Part shown: one piece after another, positions 6,947 to 12,845 of the stretch
Position numbering within the stretch: the stretch's first letter is position 1
How the letters are laid out: each line of letters opens with the position of its first letter
Assembly (NCBI GenBank): GCA_016787105.1
Contig: JAEUVI010000289.1
Span: 1-12,845 of the forward strand
Origin: Chitinophagaceae bacterium
GTDB taxonomy: Bacteria; Bacteroidota; Bacteroidia; Chitinophagales; Chitinophagaceae
Reading direction: 5' to 3'
Length of the DNA: 12,845 nucleotides
The notes under the pieces: model-generated
What the model was told of the DNA's origin: nothing
The model's input: the letters and a program-made list of their open reading frames with translations, nothing else
Databases searched by the model: none
Position numbers and translations under genes: made by a program

Positions 6947-6985
6947 CTTAGTTTCGGATAGGAACTTGTAGGTAATACCCCGGGC
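6947..6985. repeat. Direct repeat module, copy 2
   Basis: CTTAGTTTCGGATAGG (6947-6962) and ACCCCGGGC (6977-6985), repeating the blocks at 6824-6860 about 123 bp further on. The 16-bp block is identical in both copies. Confidence 0.8.
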
Positions 6986-7009
6986 GAATGGAGCCTATCG
7001 AAGACTAAG
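6947..7009. other. Long imperfect hairpin around repeat copy 2
   Basis: CTTAGTTTCGGATAGG (6947-6962) pairs with CCTATCGAAGACTAAG (6994-7009): six plus six Watson-Crick pairs at the ends, with a partly mismatched four-base middle. The 31-nt loop holds the ACCCCGGGC block. Copy 1 of the module lacks this 3' arm. Confidence 0.6.
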
Positions 7010-7072
7010 TAAGTTGTTAGGACATTCCAGTCAAAAAATTACTTCTCTGTATGGGCGCTTTACACAACAAAG

Positions 7073-7099
7073 GCTGACTAAAGTATAAATAAGGTCAGC
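7073..7099 (+). promoter_or_regulatory. Inverted repeat before the small lipoprotein gene
   Basis: GCTGAC (7073-7078) and GTCAGC (7094-7099) are exact reverse complements separated by 15 AT-rich bases, ending 13 bp before the ATG at 7113. The core includes TATAAAT. It could be an operator over the promoter or a hairpin in the mRNA leader. Confidence 0.4.
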
Positions 7100-7112
7100 A
7101 AAAACTTAAGGT

Positions 7113-7487
7113 ATGAAACGAGTATTTGCTTTAACTATACTGGTAACATTACTACTCAGCTGTCATGAAGCAGATAATGCAAAAAAAATTACAGAGGCGA
7201 TTAAATCGGACAACTATGATACTATCTACTTAAAACCTATCGATAGTGTTACTCTTAAGTTTATCGAAAATGGAAAAGAAACTCTTGTTCATGCTGATCG
7301 CGGTTTCTTTCAGCAATATACTATGTTCAGGCTTTATCCAATTGCGGATTCGTCTAAGAAAATAACCCTCTTAATTAAACCGATCGGAGAATATGAATTT
7401 CTTACTCAGGTTTTCAGGAATGGTGACAGTTTGTTTTGGCAATCGGAAAACAGTAACAGTACGAAAGTATTAATGCTTAATAGATGA
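7113..7487 (+). CDS. Small lipoprotein, unknown function
   Basis: A 124-residue protein that I do not recognise. It has a clear lipoprotein signal: MKR, a hydrophobic stretch, then LLLSC with Cys17 as the acylated residue, so it should be membrane-anchored and periplasmic or surface-exposed. The mature part is polar with alternating strand-like segments (DTIYLKPIDSVTLKF, then KKITLLIKPIGEYEF, then VFRNGDSLFWQSE), suggesting a small beta-rich domain, with no cysteine after the anchor. The ATG at 7113 is preceded by AAGG at close spacing and gives the signal peptide immediately. It stands alone between a non-coding repeat region and the DUF922 gene 271 bp downstream, so context says little about its role. 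Coding status is supported by the coherent lipoprotein signal and full-length open frame. Confidence 0.75.
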   Translation: MKRVFALTILVTLLLSCHEADNAKKITEAIKSDNYDTIYLKPIDSVTLKFIENGKETLVHADRGFFQQYTMFRLYPIADSSKKITLLIKPIGEYEFLTQVFRNGDSLFWQSENSNSTKVLMLNR

Positions 7488-7700
7488 TACAATATGATCA
7501 ACAATTGGCTGAAGTAACAATATAGAATGGCAGTACATGTTGCGTCCACCCCAATCTTGCCCGCAAGCCTTTTGTAATAACCAAGTACTTGAGATCAGAC
7601 TCACGAATGAACGAAAATAACTACATTTAGTTTGCAGGAAAATTGAAATAAGAGGGTCATTTATAGATCGGTTGTTGGTGATTTTACTCTTCACAATATC

Positions 7701-7731
7701 TTTGCGCAACACCTAAGACAACCTATTTAGT
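7701..7731 (+). promoter_or_regulatory. Candidate promoter for the DUF922 gene
   Basis: TTTG (7701-7704) is followed after 19 nt by TATTTAGT (7724-7731), a partial match to the Bacteroidota -7 element. It would start transcription about 20 bp before the GTG start codon. Confidence 0.35.
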
Positions 7732-7758
7732 CTCTCGTTCATCTTACTTACTATTACT

Positions 7759-8301
7759 GTGGAGATTTTTAAAATTGTTATAGCTACAATTTTTTTTGCT
7801 GCTTGTTCCAGCATATCCTCGGCACAGGATACTATTAACTGGAGACCTGATTACAAATTGAAATGGGAGGATTTTCAAGGCAAGCCTGATACAACTGTAA
7901 TCGCCCTTGCAGTTTGCGCTTCAGAAGTAACATATCAATACAAAATTGTGGATGGCAAATTAACGTACACCATTAATTGTTTCTTTGATAAAAAAAGGTC
8001 TTGGATTAAATATAATATGACTGTTATAACAGAACATGAACAGGGACATTTTGATATTTCTAAATTATTTTCACTAAAGCTTGAAGAAAAATTTAAGAAT
8101 TATAAAATCAGTAATCCGGCTTCCGTATATGGTGACTTACAACGGATATATAGTTCTATTCTCTATGTAAGAACTCAAATGCATAATAAATACGATACAG
8201 AAACCCAAAGTACCGTAAGCGATGAATTGCAAAAAAAGTTTATAAAAAAAATCAGAGACCAAATTCGTGATTTAGAAAAACAGATGAGATTTAATCAATA
8301 G
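7759..8301 (+). CDS. DUF922-type putative secreted metalloprotein (HExxH)
   Basis: A 180-residue exported protein resembling the DUF922 family (annotated as predicted secreted zinc-dependent proteases). After a signal peptide (about residues 1-23, ending SSAQ) it shows the family opening LKWEDFQGKPD (34-44), the Cys-x-Phe and SWIKYN segment (74-86), and the zinc-binding-type motif HEQGHFDI with His93, Glu94 and His97. A conserved YDTET follows at 145-149; in relatives I expect a His just after it, but here the sequence reads QST, so a third metal ligand may be missing. The start is GTG: the frame has no ATG between an upstream stop at 7714 and the signal peptide. The Cys16 context (FFAAC) is a poor lipobox. 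Whether it is an active protease is not known. The palindromic element at 8339 follows it. Confidence 0.78.
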   Translation: MEIFKIVIATIFFAACSSISSAQDTINWRPDYKLKWEDFQGKPDTTVIALAVCASEVTYQYKIVDGKLTYTINCFFDKKRSWIKYNMTVITEHEQGHFDISKLFSLKLEEKFKNYKISNPASVYGDLQRIYSSILYVRTQMHNKYDTETQSTVSDELQKKFIKKIRDQIRDLEKQMRFNQ

Positions 8302-8338
8302 AAAATATATCAATATATTGACTTTATGATGTTCTATG

Positions 8339-8472
8339 TCACCCTTTCAGGGTTCAGAAATACTTTCTATCACTTTTCTACAATACTATCAGCCTTTCAG
8401 GCTTAAATCCCGAAGGGATGCTATTATTATAGTAGCCGTAATATCGTAAACCCCTAAACCCTGAAAGGGTGA
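8339..8472. repeat. Palindromic REP/MITE-like element with four mini-hairpins
   Basis: The 134-bp element is bounded by perfect 16-bp inverted repeats, TCACCCTTTCAGGGTT (8339-8354) and AACCCTGAAAGGGTGA (8457-8472). Each arm is itself a mini-hairpin (ACCCT-TTC-AGGGT; ACCCT-GAA-AGGGT), and two more lie inside: AGCCT-TTC-AGGCT (8391-8403) and ATCCC-GAA-GGGAT (8407-8419). No protein is encoded. I recall similar CCCTTTCAGGG/CCCGAAGGGAT elements scattered between genes in Bacteroidota, consistent with REP-type repeats; relation to a transposase is inference. It may also stop transcription after the DUF922 gene. Confidence 0.8.
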
Positions 8473-8505
8473 TATATTCTCCGAAAGAAATTAAAAATAG
8501 AAAAG

Positions 8506-8534
8506 TTGTAATTTTTTTAAAATAACTACATTTA
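8506..8534 (+). promoter_or_regulatory. Candidate promoter for the isomerase/epimerase gene
   Basis: TTG (8506-8508) and, after 18 nt, TACATTTA (8527-8534) resemble the Bacteroidota -33 and -7 elements (last base A rather than G). The ATG follows 19 bp later. The 16-bp string AAAATAACTACATTTA containing the -7 element also occurs at 7614-7629. Confidence 0.45.
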
Positions 8535-8553
8535 ATTTCCTTAACGAATAAAT

Positions 8554-9426
8554 ATGCTTACACGTCGCTTGCTTTTGAAAAAATCATTGATGCTGCCTGC
8601 GGCTCTTCAATTGGGCAGTATCAGCAATATACTTTCGGAACTGTATGGTCGAAAATTTAAAATAGGCGCCTGCGACTGGTCTATTGGTAAATGGAGCAGC
8701 ATTGAAGCATTTGCTGTGGCGAAGGAAATAGGTGTGGATGGTATTATGGTTGATGTAGGTGCCCCATCAAATAATCTTCATCTCCGGCAAAAGAGTGTAC
8801 AGGAAGATTATTTAAAGGAATCCAAGCAAACAGGCATTGCTATTTCCAGCCTTGCATTGGGTGTATTCAACCAGGTGCCCTTTCATTCACATGCGGAAAC
8901 GGAACAATGGGTATCCGATTCCATTGATGCGGCAAAAGCGCTGAACGTAAAAGTTTTATTACTTGCTTTTTTTAATGCCAGCGATTTACGAAATGATGAT
9001 AAGCGAAAAGACGCCGCTGTACGGATTTTGAAAAATGTAATTGCAAAAGCCGAGGCGAATGGAGTCACCCTTGGAATAGAATCCTATCTCAATGCAAAGG
9101 AACATATTGAAATAATTGATCGGGTAGGGTCAAAGAATGTCAAAGTATATTATGATTTCAGGAACACGGCTGATGCAGGATTTGATACAGTAGAAGAATT
9201 TAAAAAACTGGGAAAGGATTTGGTTTGTGAACTGCACATGAAAGAAAATGGTTTTCTCTTGGATAAGGGAACTATCAACTGGAAGGAAGTGAGCAAAACG
9301 GTTTATGATATGGGTTATCATGGTGATGGCTGGATGCAGATAGAAGGGGCATTGCCAAAAGATGCTGAAATTGTTTCATCGTATAAGCACAATCTTTCTT
9401 ACCTGAAAGGATTGTTTGGTAAATAG
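8554..9426 (+). CDS. Exported sugar phosphate isomerase/epimerase-like TIM barrel
   Basis: A 290-residue protein of the xylose isomerase-like / AP endonuclease 2 TIM-barrel family. The N-terminus has a Tat-type signal (TRRLLLKK at 3-10, then a hydrophobic stretch), so the folded, metal-loaded enzyme is probably sent to the periplasm. The barrel runs from KIGACDWSIG (36) to the C-terminus. The expected four-ligand metal site is complete: Glu176 in GIESYLN, Asp201 in YYDFRN, His228 in CELHMKEN and Glu264 in MQIEGA. Family members isomerise or epimerise sugars, and exported relatives occur in Bacteroidota glycan pathways, including keto-sugar routes; the substrate cannot be read from sequence. 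The ATG at 8554 gives the Tat motif at once. It converges on the GH95 gene with only 7 bp between stop codons, so the two transcripts probably overlap. Confidence 0.87.
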   Translation: MLTRRLLLKKSLMLPAALQLGSISNILSELYGRKFKIGACDWSIGKWSSIEAFAVAKEIGVDGIMVDVGAPSNNLHLRQKSVQEDYLKESKQTGIAISSLALGVFNQVPFHSHAETEQWVSDSIDAAKALNVKVLLLAFFNASDLRNDDKRKDAAVRILKNVIAKAEANGVTLGIESYLNAKEHIEIIDRVGSKNVKVYYDFRNTADAGFDTVEEFKKLGKDLVCELHMKENGFLLDKGTINWKEVSKTVYDMGYHGDGWMQIEGALPKDAEIVSSYKHNLSYLKGLFGK

Positions 9427-9433
9427 TATCCGT

Positions 9434-11929
9434 TTACAAAGCTGTTAACAGATAGGTTTCTCCCGCTGCAGTCGGGAAACTTATCGTGCCGTCTTTTTGA
9501 ATTTTTATCTTCACTTTTTTGCCGCTACTATTCCTGATTTCGCATTTTATTCCCGGTCTTATATTGCAAGGCTCGCCCTTGATAGAAGTAATCGTTACAT
9601 TTTTTACTTTCTTTTTTTGCCAATGTACATTCAGTTCAAATGCTCCTCTTGCCCGCAACCCGTTAATTGTTCCTTCATGCCATTCATCCGGGAGGGCCGG
9701 CAATAATTCTATAACTCCTTCCTGCGATTGAACAATCATTTCACTTATTGCGGCCGGTATTCCCAATGTTCCATCTACCTGTATGGGAAATCCTTTATTT
9801 GCAAAGAACTGAGGATTGGAAGTTTCTTTAAAATATCCTTTCATGATTTTGTAAGCATGGTTTCCATCACGCAACCTTGTCCACAGTGCGGCTTTCCATG
9901 CCCGTGACCATGAGGACGATTCATCTCCGCGTTCAATCAAAGTATTCCTGCATGCATTTATCCATTGGGGTGTTCTTTTTACCGAAAAAATATTGCCTGG
10001 ATATAAACCATACAAATGAGAAATATGACGGTGCGGATGTTCCGTTTGTGCCCAGTCATCCATCCACTCTTGTAATGTGCCGTCTTTAGCGATTTGAGGA
10101 GGTACGAGTTGTTGCCGTATTTCCTTTATTTTTTCCGCAAAATCTTTATCCATGTTCATAATTTCAGTTGCCCTGATATAATATGAAAATAAATCATTGA
10201 GCAATTGCATGTCAATAGATGAACCTGCACAAATAGAAGTGCCGGGGAGAAAAGAGCCTGTTACTTCATCAAAATATTTTCCATTGCCCGGGCTTGCCGG
10301 AAAATTTTCCGGTGATGTAGATGGATTTGTTACCAGCCATTTTCCATTCGGATGTTTTATTAAAAATTCAGAAAAAAACTGAACAGCGCCTTTGATGACC
10401 GGGTATATTTCGCGGAGGTATTGTGTATCTCTCGTATAAAGAAAATGTTCCCACAAATGAGTACATAGCCATGCGCCGCCGGTTGTAAATGTACCCCAGG
10501 TAGGGCCATCCATTGGCGCGGCTACACGCCATAAATCTGTATTCTGGTGAAAGACCCAACCGTTGCAGCCATAATGTTCTTTGGCAACCTGCGATCCCTG
10601 GTCTGTTAATTCAGTAACCATTTTTATCAATGGCTCTGCGCATTCCGCAAGATTGGATGATTCTGCCATCCAATAGTTCATCTCCGTATTGATATTAGTG
10701 GTGTATTTGGAATCCCACATCGGGTTCTGATTATCATTCCATATTCCCTGCAGGTTAGCAGGCTGTGTACCGGGTCTTGAAGAACTGATTAAAATGTAGC
10801 GGCCAAACTGGTAAGCTAATGCGGCCAGCGATGGATCAGAAATGGTTGTATTATTTTCTTTTCTCTCATTGGTTGGCAGGTAAGAGTTTTCAGTAACAGG
10901 TAAGCTGAATGAAAGCCGGTTGAACAATCGTTGATAGTCGCTGATATGGCGTTCGCGTATTACATCATACGATTTGTTTGCGATAGCTGCGAGGTATTCT
11001 TCCACCCGTTGATGCGCATCAGCACTTACGTCTTTATAATTAACAAAATTGGTAGCAGCAACAATATACAGCGTAACAGCAGTTGCGTTTTCAACAATCA
11101 ATGTATAATCATTTACGCTTACTGTTCCGCCTTCAGTTATAGCTTTTACTCTTGCTTCATATCGCAGTTTACCTTCTACACCCATATAGTCAGCCGACTT
11201 GCCTGTTAATACCAATTCTCCTTTTGCGTTTCCATTCATTTGAAAATAGTCGGTGGCATAGTTGGAATGTGCCTGGTTCCTTACACCGCGAAGATTTGCA
11301 CTGAAAGAAATTTTTCCTGGCTGATCTGCAGATAGCCGTATCGCGATAACCTGGTCCGCAGCGGAAGAAAAAATATCCCGCCTGTATGTTACACCATCAG
11401 ATACATATTGTACGCTGCTGATACCTGTGTTAAGATCAAGCCACCGGTAATATGCAGCAATTTCTTTTTCATTTGTAAAGAAAAGATGCAGGTTGCCAAG
11501 TGACTGATACTTCTGCTGCTCTACCGGGTATCCCATTAGTGTGCGGCCATACAAATTATGCGCTTTCAGGTATTCACCTTTGAAAATGAGTTGTTGTATT
11601 TCCGGTAGCGATTTATATCCTCCCTTCACAACAGTAGAATAAGGCCCGCCACTCCAGTAAGTATCTTCATTGAGCTGTATTTGTTCTTCGTTGTTTCTTC
11701 CGAATATCATTGCGCCAAGCCGGCCATTACCTACCGGCAAAGCATCTTCCCATTTTGCGGCAGAGCTTTTATACCAAAGCAGTGTGGAAGGGTTAAATGA
11801 TTTTGCCTGTATTGTCTTGCCGATTTCGCTTTCCTGTGCATCCGCAGTACAAAAAGACACAAGAAGCAGAATGAAAGGAAAGTATAGTTTGAAAGAATAG
11901 GATAAAATAAAAATTCTTTTATCACTCAT
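9434..11929 (-). CDS. Secreted GH95 glycoside hydrolase (alpha-L-fucosidase or alpha-L-galactosidase)
   Basis: An 831-residue exported inverting hydrolase of family GH95. Residues 1-32 are a signal peptide (ending TADAQ). The GH95 N-terminal beta domain starts LWYKSSAAKWEDALPVGNGR and includes QLNEDTYWSGGP (85-96). The helical barrel follows, with RPGTQPANLQGIWN (385-398) and the active-site segment around 408-419. By comparison with the Bifidobacterium fucosidase AfcA, the catalytic residues are Asn412 and Asn414 in TNIN, the acid Glu541 in TSPEN, and Asp719 in QVDG. Thr410 occupies the place of the His that contacts fucose in AfcA; Thr there has been linked to alpha-L-galactosidase activity in a Bacteroides GH95. 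The end is a beta domain (about 735-831). The ATG is the only sensible start. It converges on the isomerase gene and diverges from the beta-propeller lipoprotein gene. Confidence 0.93.
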   Translation of the reverse strand: MSDKRIFILSYSFKLYFPFILLLVSFCTADAQESEIGKTIQAKSFNPSTLLWYKSSAAKWEDALPVGNGRLGAMIFGRNNEEQIQLNEDTYWSGGPYSTVVKGGYKSLPEIQQLIFKGEYLKAHNLYGRTLMGYPVEQQKYQSLGNLHLFFTNEKEIAAYYRWLDLNTGISSVQYVSDGVTYRRDIFSSAADQVIAIRLSADQPGKISFSANLRGVRNQAHSNYATDYFQMNGNAKGELVLTGKSADYMGVEGKLRYEARVKAITEGGTVSVNDYTLIVENATAVTLYIVAATNFVNYKDVSADAHQRVEEYLAAIANKSYDVIRERHISDYQRLFNRLSFSLPVTENSYLPTNERKENNTTISDPSLAALAYQFGRYILISSSRPGTQPANLQGIWNDNQNPMWDSKYTTNINTEMNYWMAESSNLAECAEPLIKMVTELTDQGSQVAKEHYGCNGWVFHQNTDLWRVAAPMDGPTWGTFTTGGAWLCTHLWEHFLYTRDTQYLREIYPVIKGAVQFFSEFLIKHPNGKWLVTNPSTSPENFPASPGNGKYFDEVTGSFLPGTSICAGSSIDMQLLNDLFSYYIRATEIMNMDKDFAEKIKEIRQQLVPPQIAKDGTLQEWMDDWAQTEHPHRHISHLYGLYPGNIFSVKRTPQWINACRNTLIERGDESSSWSRAWKAALWTRLRDGNHAYKIMKGYFKETSNPQFFANKGFPIQVDGTLGIPAAISEMIVQSQEGVIELLPALPDEWHEGTINGLRARGAFELNVHWQKKKVKNVTITSIKGEPCNIRPGIKCEIRNSSGKKVKIKIQKDGTISFPTAAGETYLLTAL

Positions 11930-11967
11930 GTGTTGTGGTTTACAGGAAAATAATTAAACAGTACAAG

Positions 11968-11979
11968 CCCGATGCCGGG
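11968..11979. other. Short GC hairpin between divergent GH95 and lipoprotein genes
   Basis: CCCG (11968-11971) and CGGG (11976-11979) flank ATGC in the 98-bp region between the divergent starts at 11929 and 12028. It could be an operator half-site pair. I see no clear TAnnTTTG promoter for either gene here. Confidence 0.25.
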
Positions 11980-12027
11980 ATCGTAATACTAATTTCAGTA
12001 AGTTTATACTCCCTGCAAAAAATTAAT

Positions 12028-12845
12028 ATGAAAAGAATTTTGAAAAACAATTTCAGCATCCTGCTTGTCTTAGCTTTTATTTTTTCCGCGTGTAAAAGCA
12101 CAACCGGGCCATCACATGATACTAATGTTGGATTGTTTTTACCGGATGATCTTGAAGCAACACTATGGGCAGAGTCGCCTATGTTTTATAATCCTACCAA
12201 TATGGATATTGATGCCCGCGGCAGGGTATGGGTTACAGAGGCAGTGAACTACCGCAACTTCAATAATGATTCCACGAAATTTCTGCACCATTCCAAAGGA
12301 GATAGGGTGATGATACTGGAAGATACAAACGGAGATGGGGTGGCGGATTCATCAAAAGTATTTGTAGAAGACACAAGTCTCGTTTCTCCCATGGGCATCG
12401 CTGTTATGGGAAATAAAATCATTGTTTCCTGCGCACCGAACCTTATTGTATATACAGATGAGAATGGTGATGATGTTCCTGATAAAAAAGAAATACTGTT
12501 AACCGGTTTCGGTGGTCACGATCATGATCACTCATTGCACGCGGTACTCGGTGGCCCTGATGGTAACTGGTATTTCAACACAGGTAACGCAGGCCCGCAT
12601 ATTGTTACTGATAAAAAAGGATGGACACTTCGATCGGGTAGTGTGTACACAGGAGGTACTCCCTGGAATGATAAGAATGAAGGCAACATGAAAAGCGATG
12701 ATGGAAAAGTATGGGTAGGTGGCCTGGCATTAACCATAAAACCAGATGGAACAGGATTGAATGTAAAAGGCCACAACTTCCGCAATGCATATGAGCTAAC
12801 CATGGATTCAAATGGTGATATGTGGCAGAATGATAATGATGATGA
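12028..12845 (+). CDS. PVC-type beta-propeller lipoprotein (TIGR02604-like), 3' truncated by window
   Basis: The first 272 residues of an exported protein like the putative membrane-bound dehydrogenase / PVC-type heme-binding families. The N-terminus is a lipoprotein-type signal (ILLVLAFIFSAC, Cys22). The visible part is an NHL-like beta-propeller: LPDDLEATLWAESP, NPTNMDIDARGRVWVTEAVNYR (55-76), GDRVMILEDTNGDGVAD with an Asp-rich calcium-loop-like DTNGDGVAD (99-107) and a second one DENGDDVPD (144-152), SPMGIAVMG, GGHDHDHSLH (162-171), WYFNTGNAGPH and GKVWVGGLALTIKPDGTG. Full-length relatives are much longer and often add a HEAT-like part and a cytochrome c CxxCH domain, all beyond the window, so heme binding cannot be checked. 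The ATG at 12028 gives the signal peptide at once. It is divergent from GH95 across 98 bp and may act with it in periplasmic sugar oxidation (inference). Confidence 0.85.
   Translation, partial: MKRILKNNFSILLVLAFIFSACKSTTGPSHDTNVGLFLPDDLEATLWAESPMFYNPTNMDIDARGRVWVTEAVNYRNFNNDSTKFLHHSKGDRVMILEDTNGDGVADSSKVFVEDTSLVSPMGIAVMGNKIIVSCAPNLIVYTDENGDDVPDKKEILLTGFGGHDHDHSLHAVLGGPDGNWYFNTGNAGPHIVTDKKGWTLRSGSVYTGGTPWNDKNEGNMKSDDGKVWVGGLALTIKPDGTGLNVKGHNFRNAYELTMDSNGDMWQNDNDD

Larger units (their letters stand above)
6562..7112. other. 551-bp non-coding stretch with repeats and hairpins
   Basis: No convincing gene is present in any frame. The part from about 6700 to 6990 is richer in G and C than its surroundings and holds most of the structure: a GCGGGG...CCCCGC inverted repeat, a second GC-rich inverted repeat, a terminator-like hairpin, two copies of a TTAGTTTCGGATAGG...ACCCCGGGC module, and a long hairpin around the second copy. 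These are listed separately. A 21-codon ATG frame from 6690 stops at once and has no visible homology. The stretch could be a cluster of dispersed repeats, decayed mobile DNA, or an unannotated structured RNA. Confidence 0.6.

Noticed and set aside
7470..7712. 80-codon minus-strand frame in the gap before the DUF922 gene
   Set aside because: It overlaps the end of the small lipoprotein gene, has no recognisable domain or start signal, and its composition is not protein-like. The 7488-7758 gap otherwise shows only small palindromes (CTTGC/GCAAG at 7556-7567, CAAGTACTTG at 7582-7591) and the candidate promoter.
8339..8472. CRISPR-like repeat array
   Set aside because: The hairpins are short, differ from one another and are not separated by spacers of uniform length; the whole is a single palindromic element.
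12528..12803. 91-codon minus-strand frame near the right edge
   Set aside because: It is antisense to the conserved beta-propeller lipoprotein gene and has no supporting motif.

Overview
The window looks like chromosomal DNA from a Bacteroidota bacterium, most likely Chitinophagaceae or a close relative. The evidence is the moderate, AT-leaning composition, weak or absent Shine-Dalgarno sequences, promoter candidates of the Bacteroidota type (TTTG ... TAnnTTTG), many Sec and lipoprotein signal peptides, and gene families typical of that phylum (GH20, GH95, CtlX, DUF1684, DUF922, a PVC-type beta-propeller lipoprotein). The assignment is inference; no rRNA or phylogenetic marker is present.

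Left block (1-4454, all minus strand). In transcription order: a universal stress protein; an arginine-deiminase-family hydrolase of 482 residues; CtlX, a citrulline-hydrolase-type member of the same fold; a secreted DUF1684 protein starting 8 bp after ctlX with a TTG codon; and the N-terminus of a lipoprotein. The deiminase and CtlX together suggest arginine to citrulline to ornithine without carbamoyl-phosphate. A very good promoter lies just past the stress gene and gives the deiminase a leader of about 160 nt with two inverted repeats. The lipoprotein gene is broken at the window edge: bases 1-81 are an exact copy of 653-733, inside the DUF1684 gene.

Middle block (4618-8553, plus strand). 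A secreted GH20 beta-N-acetylhexosaminidase ends in a strong intrinsic terminator. After it comes about 600 bp without a convincing gene, holding a second terminator-like hairpin close in sequence to the first, a repeated TTAGTTTCGGATAGG / ACCCCGGGC module and several long inverted repeats: either a dispersed repeat cluster or a structured RNA. Two small exported proteins follow: an unrecognised lipoprotein and a DUF922 HExxH putative metalloprotein with a GTG start. A compact 134-bp palindromic element (8339-8472) with four mini-hairpins lies after them and looks like a REP/MITE-type repeat.

Right block (8554-12845). A Tat-type sugar phosphate isomerase/epimerase-like TIM barrel converges, with 7 bp between stop codons, on a large secreted GH95 enzyme. 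Divergent from GH95 is a PVC-type/TIGR02604-like beta-propeller lipoprotein that runs off the window. This block fits periplasmic glycan processing. The GH95 active site has Thr where characterised alpha-L-fucosidases have His, which raises the possibility of alpha-L-galactosidase activity. No transporter pair (SusC/SusD), regulator, mobile-element protein, tRNA, rRNA or CRISPR is present. I see no obviously new multi-gene system; the best leads are the structured intergenic repeats, the palindromic element, the arginine/citrulline cluster with its leader, and the GH95 substitution.
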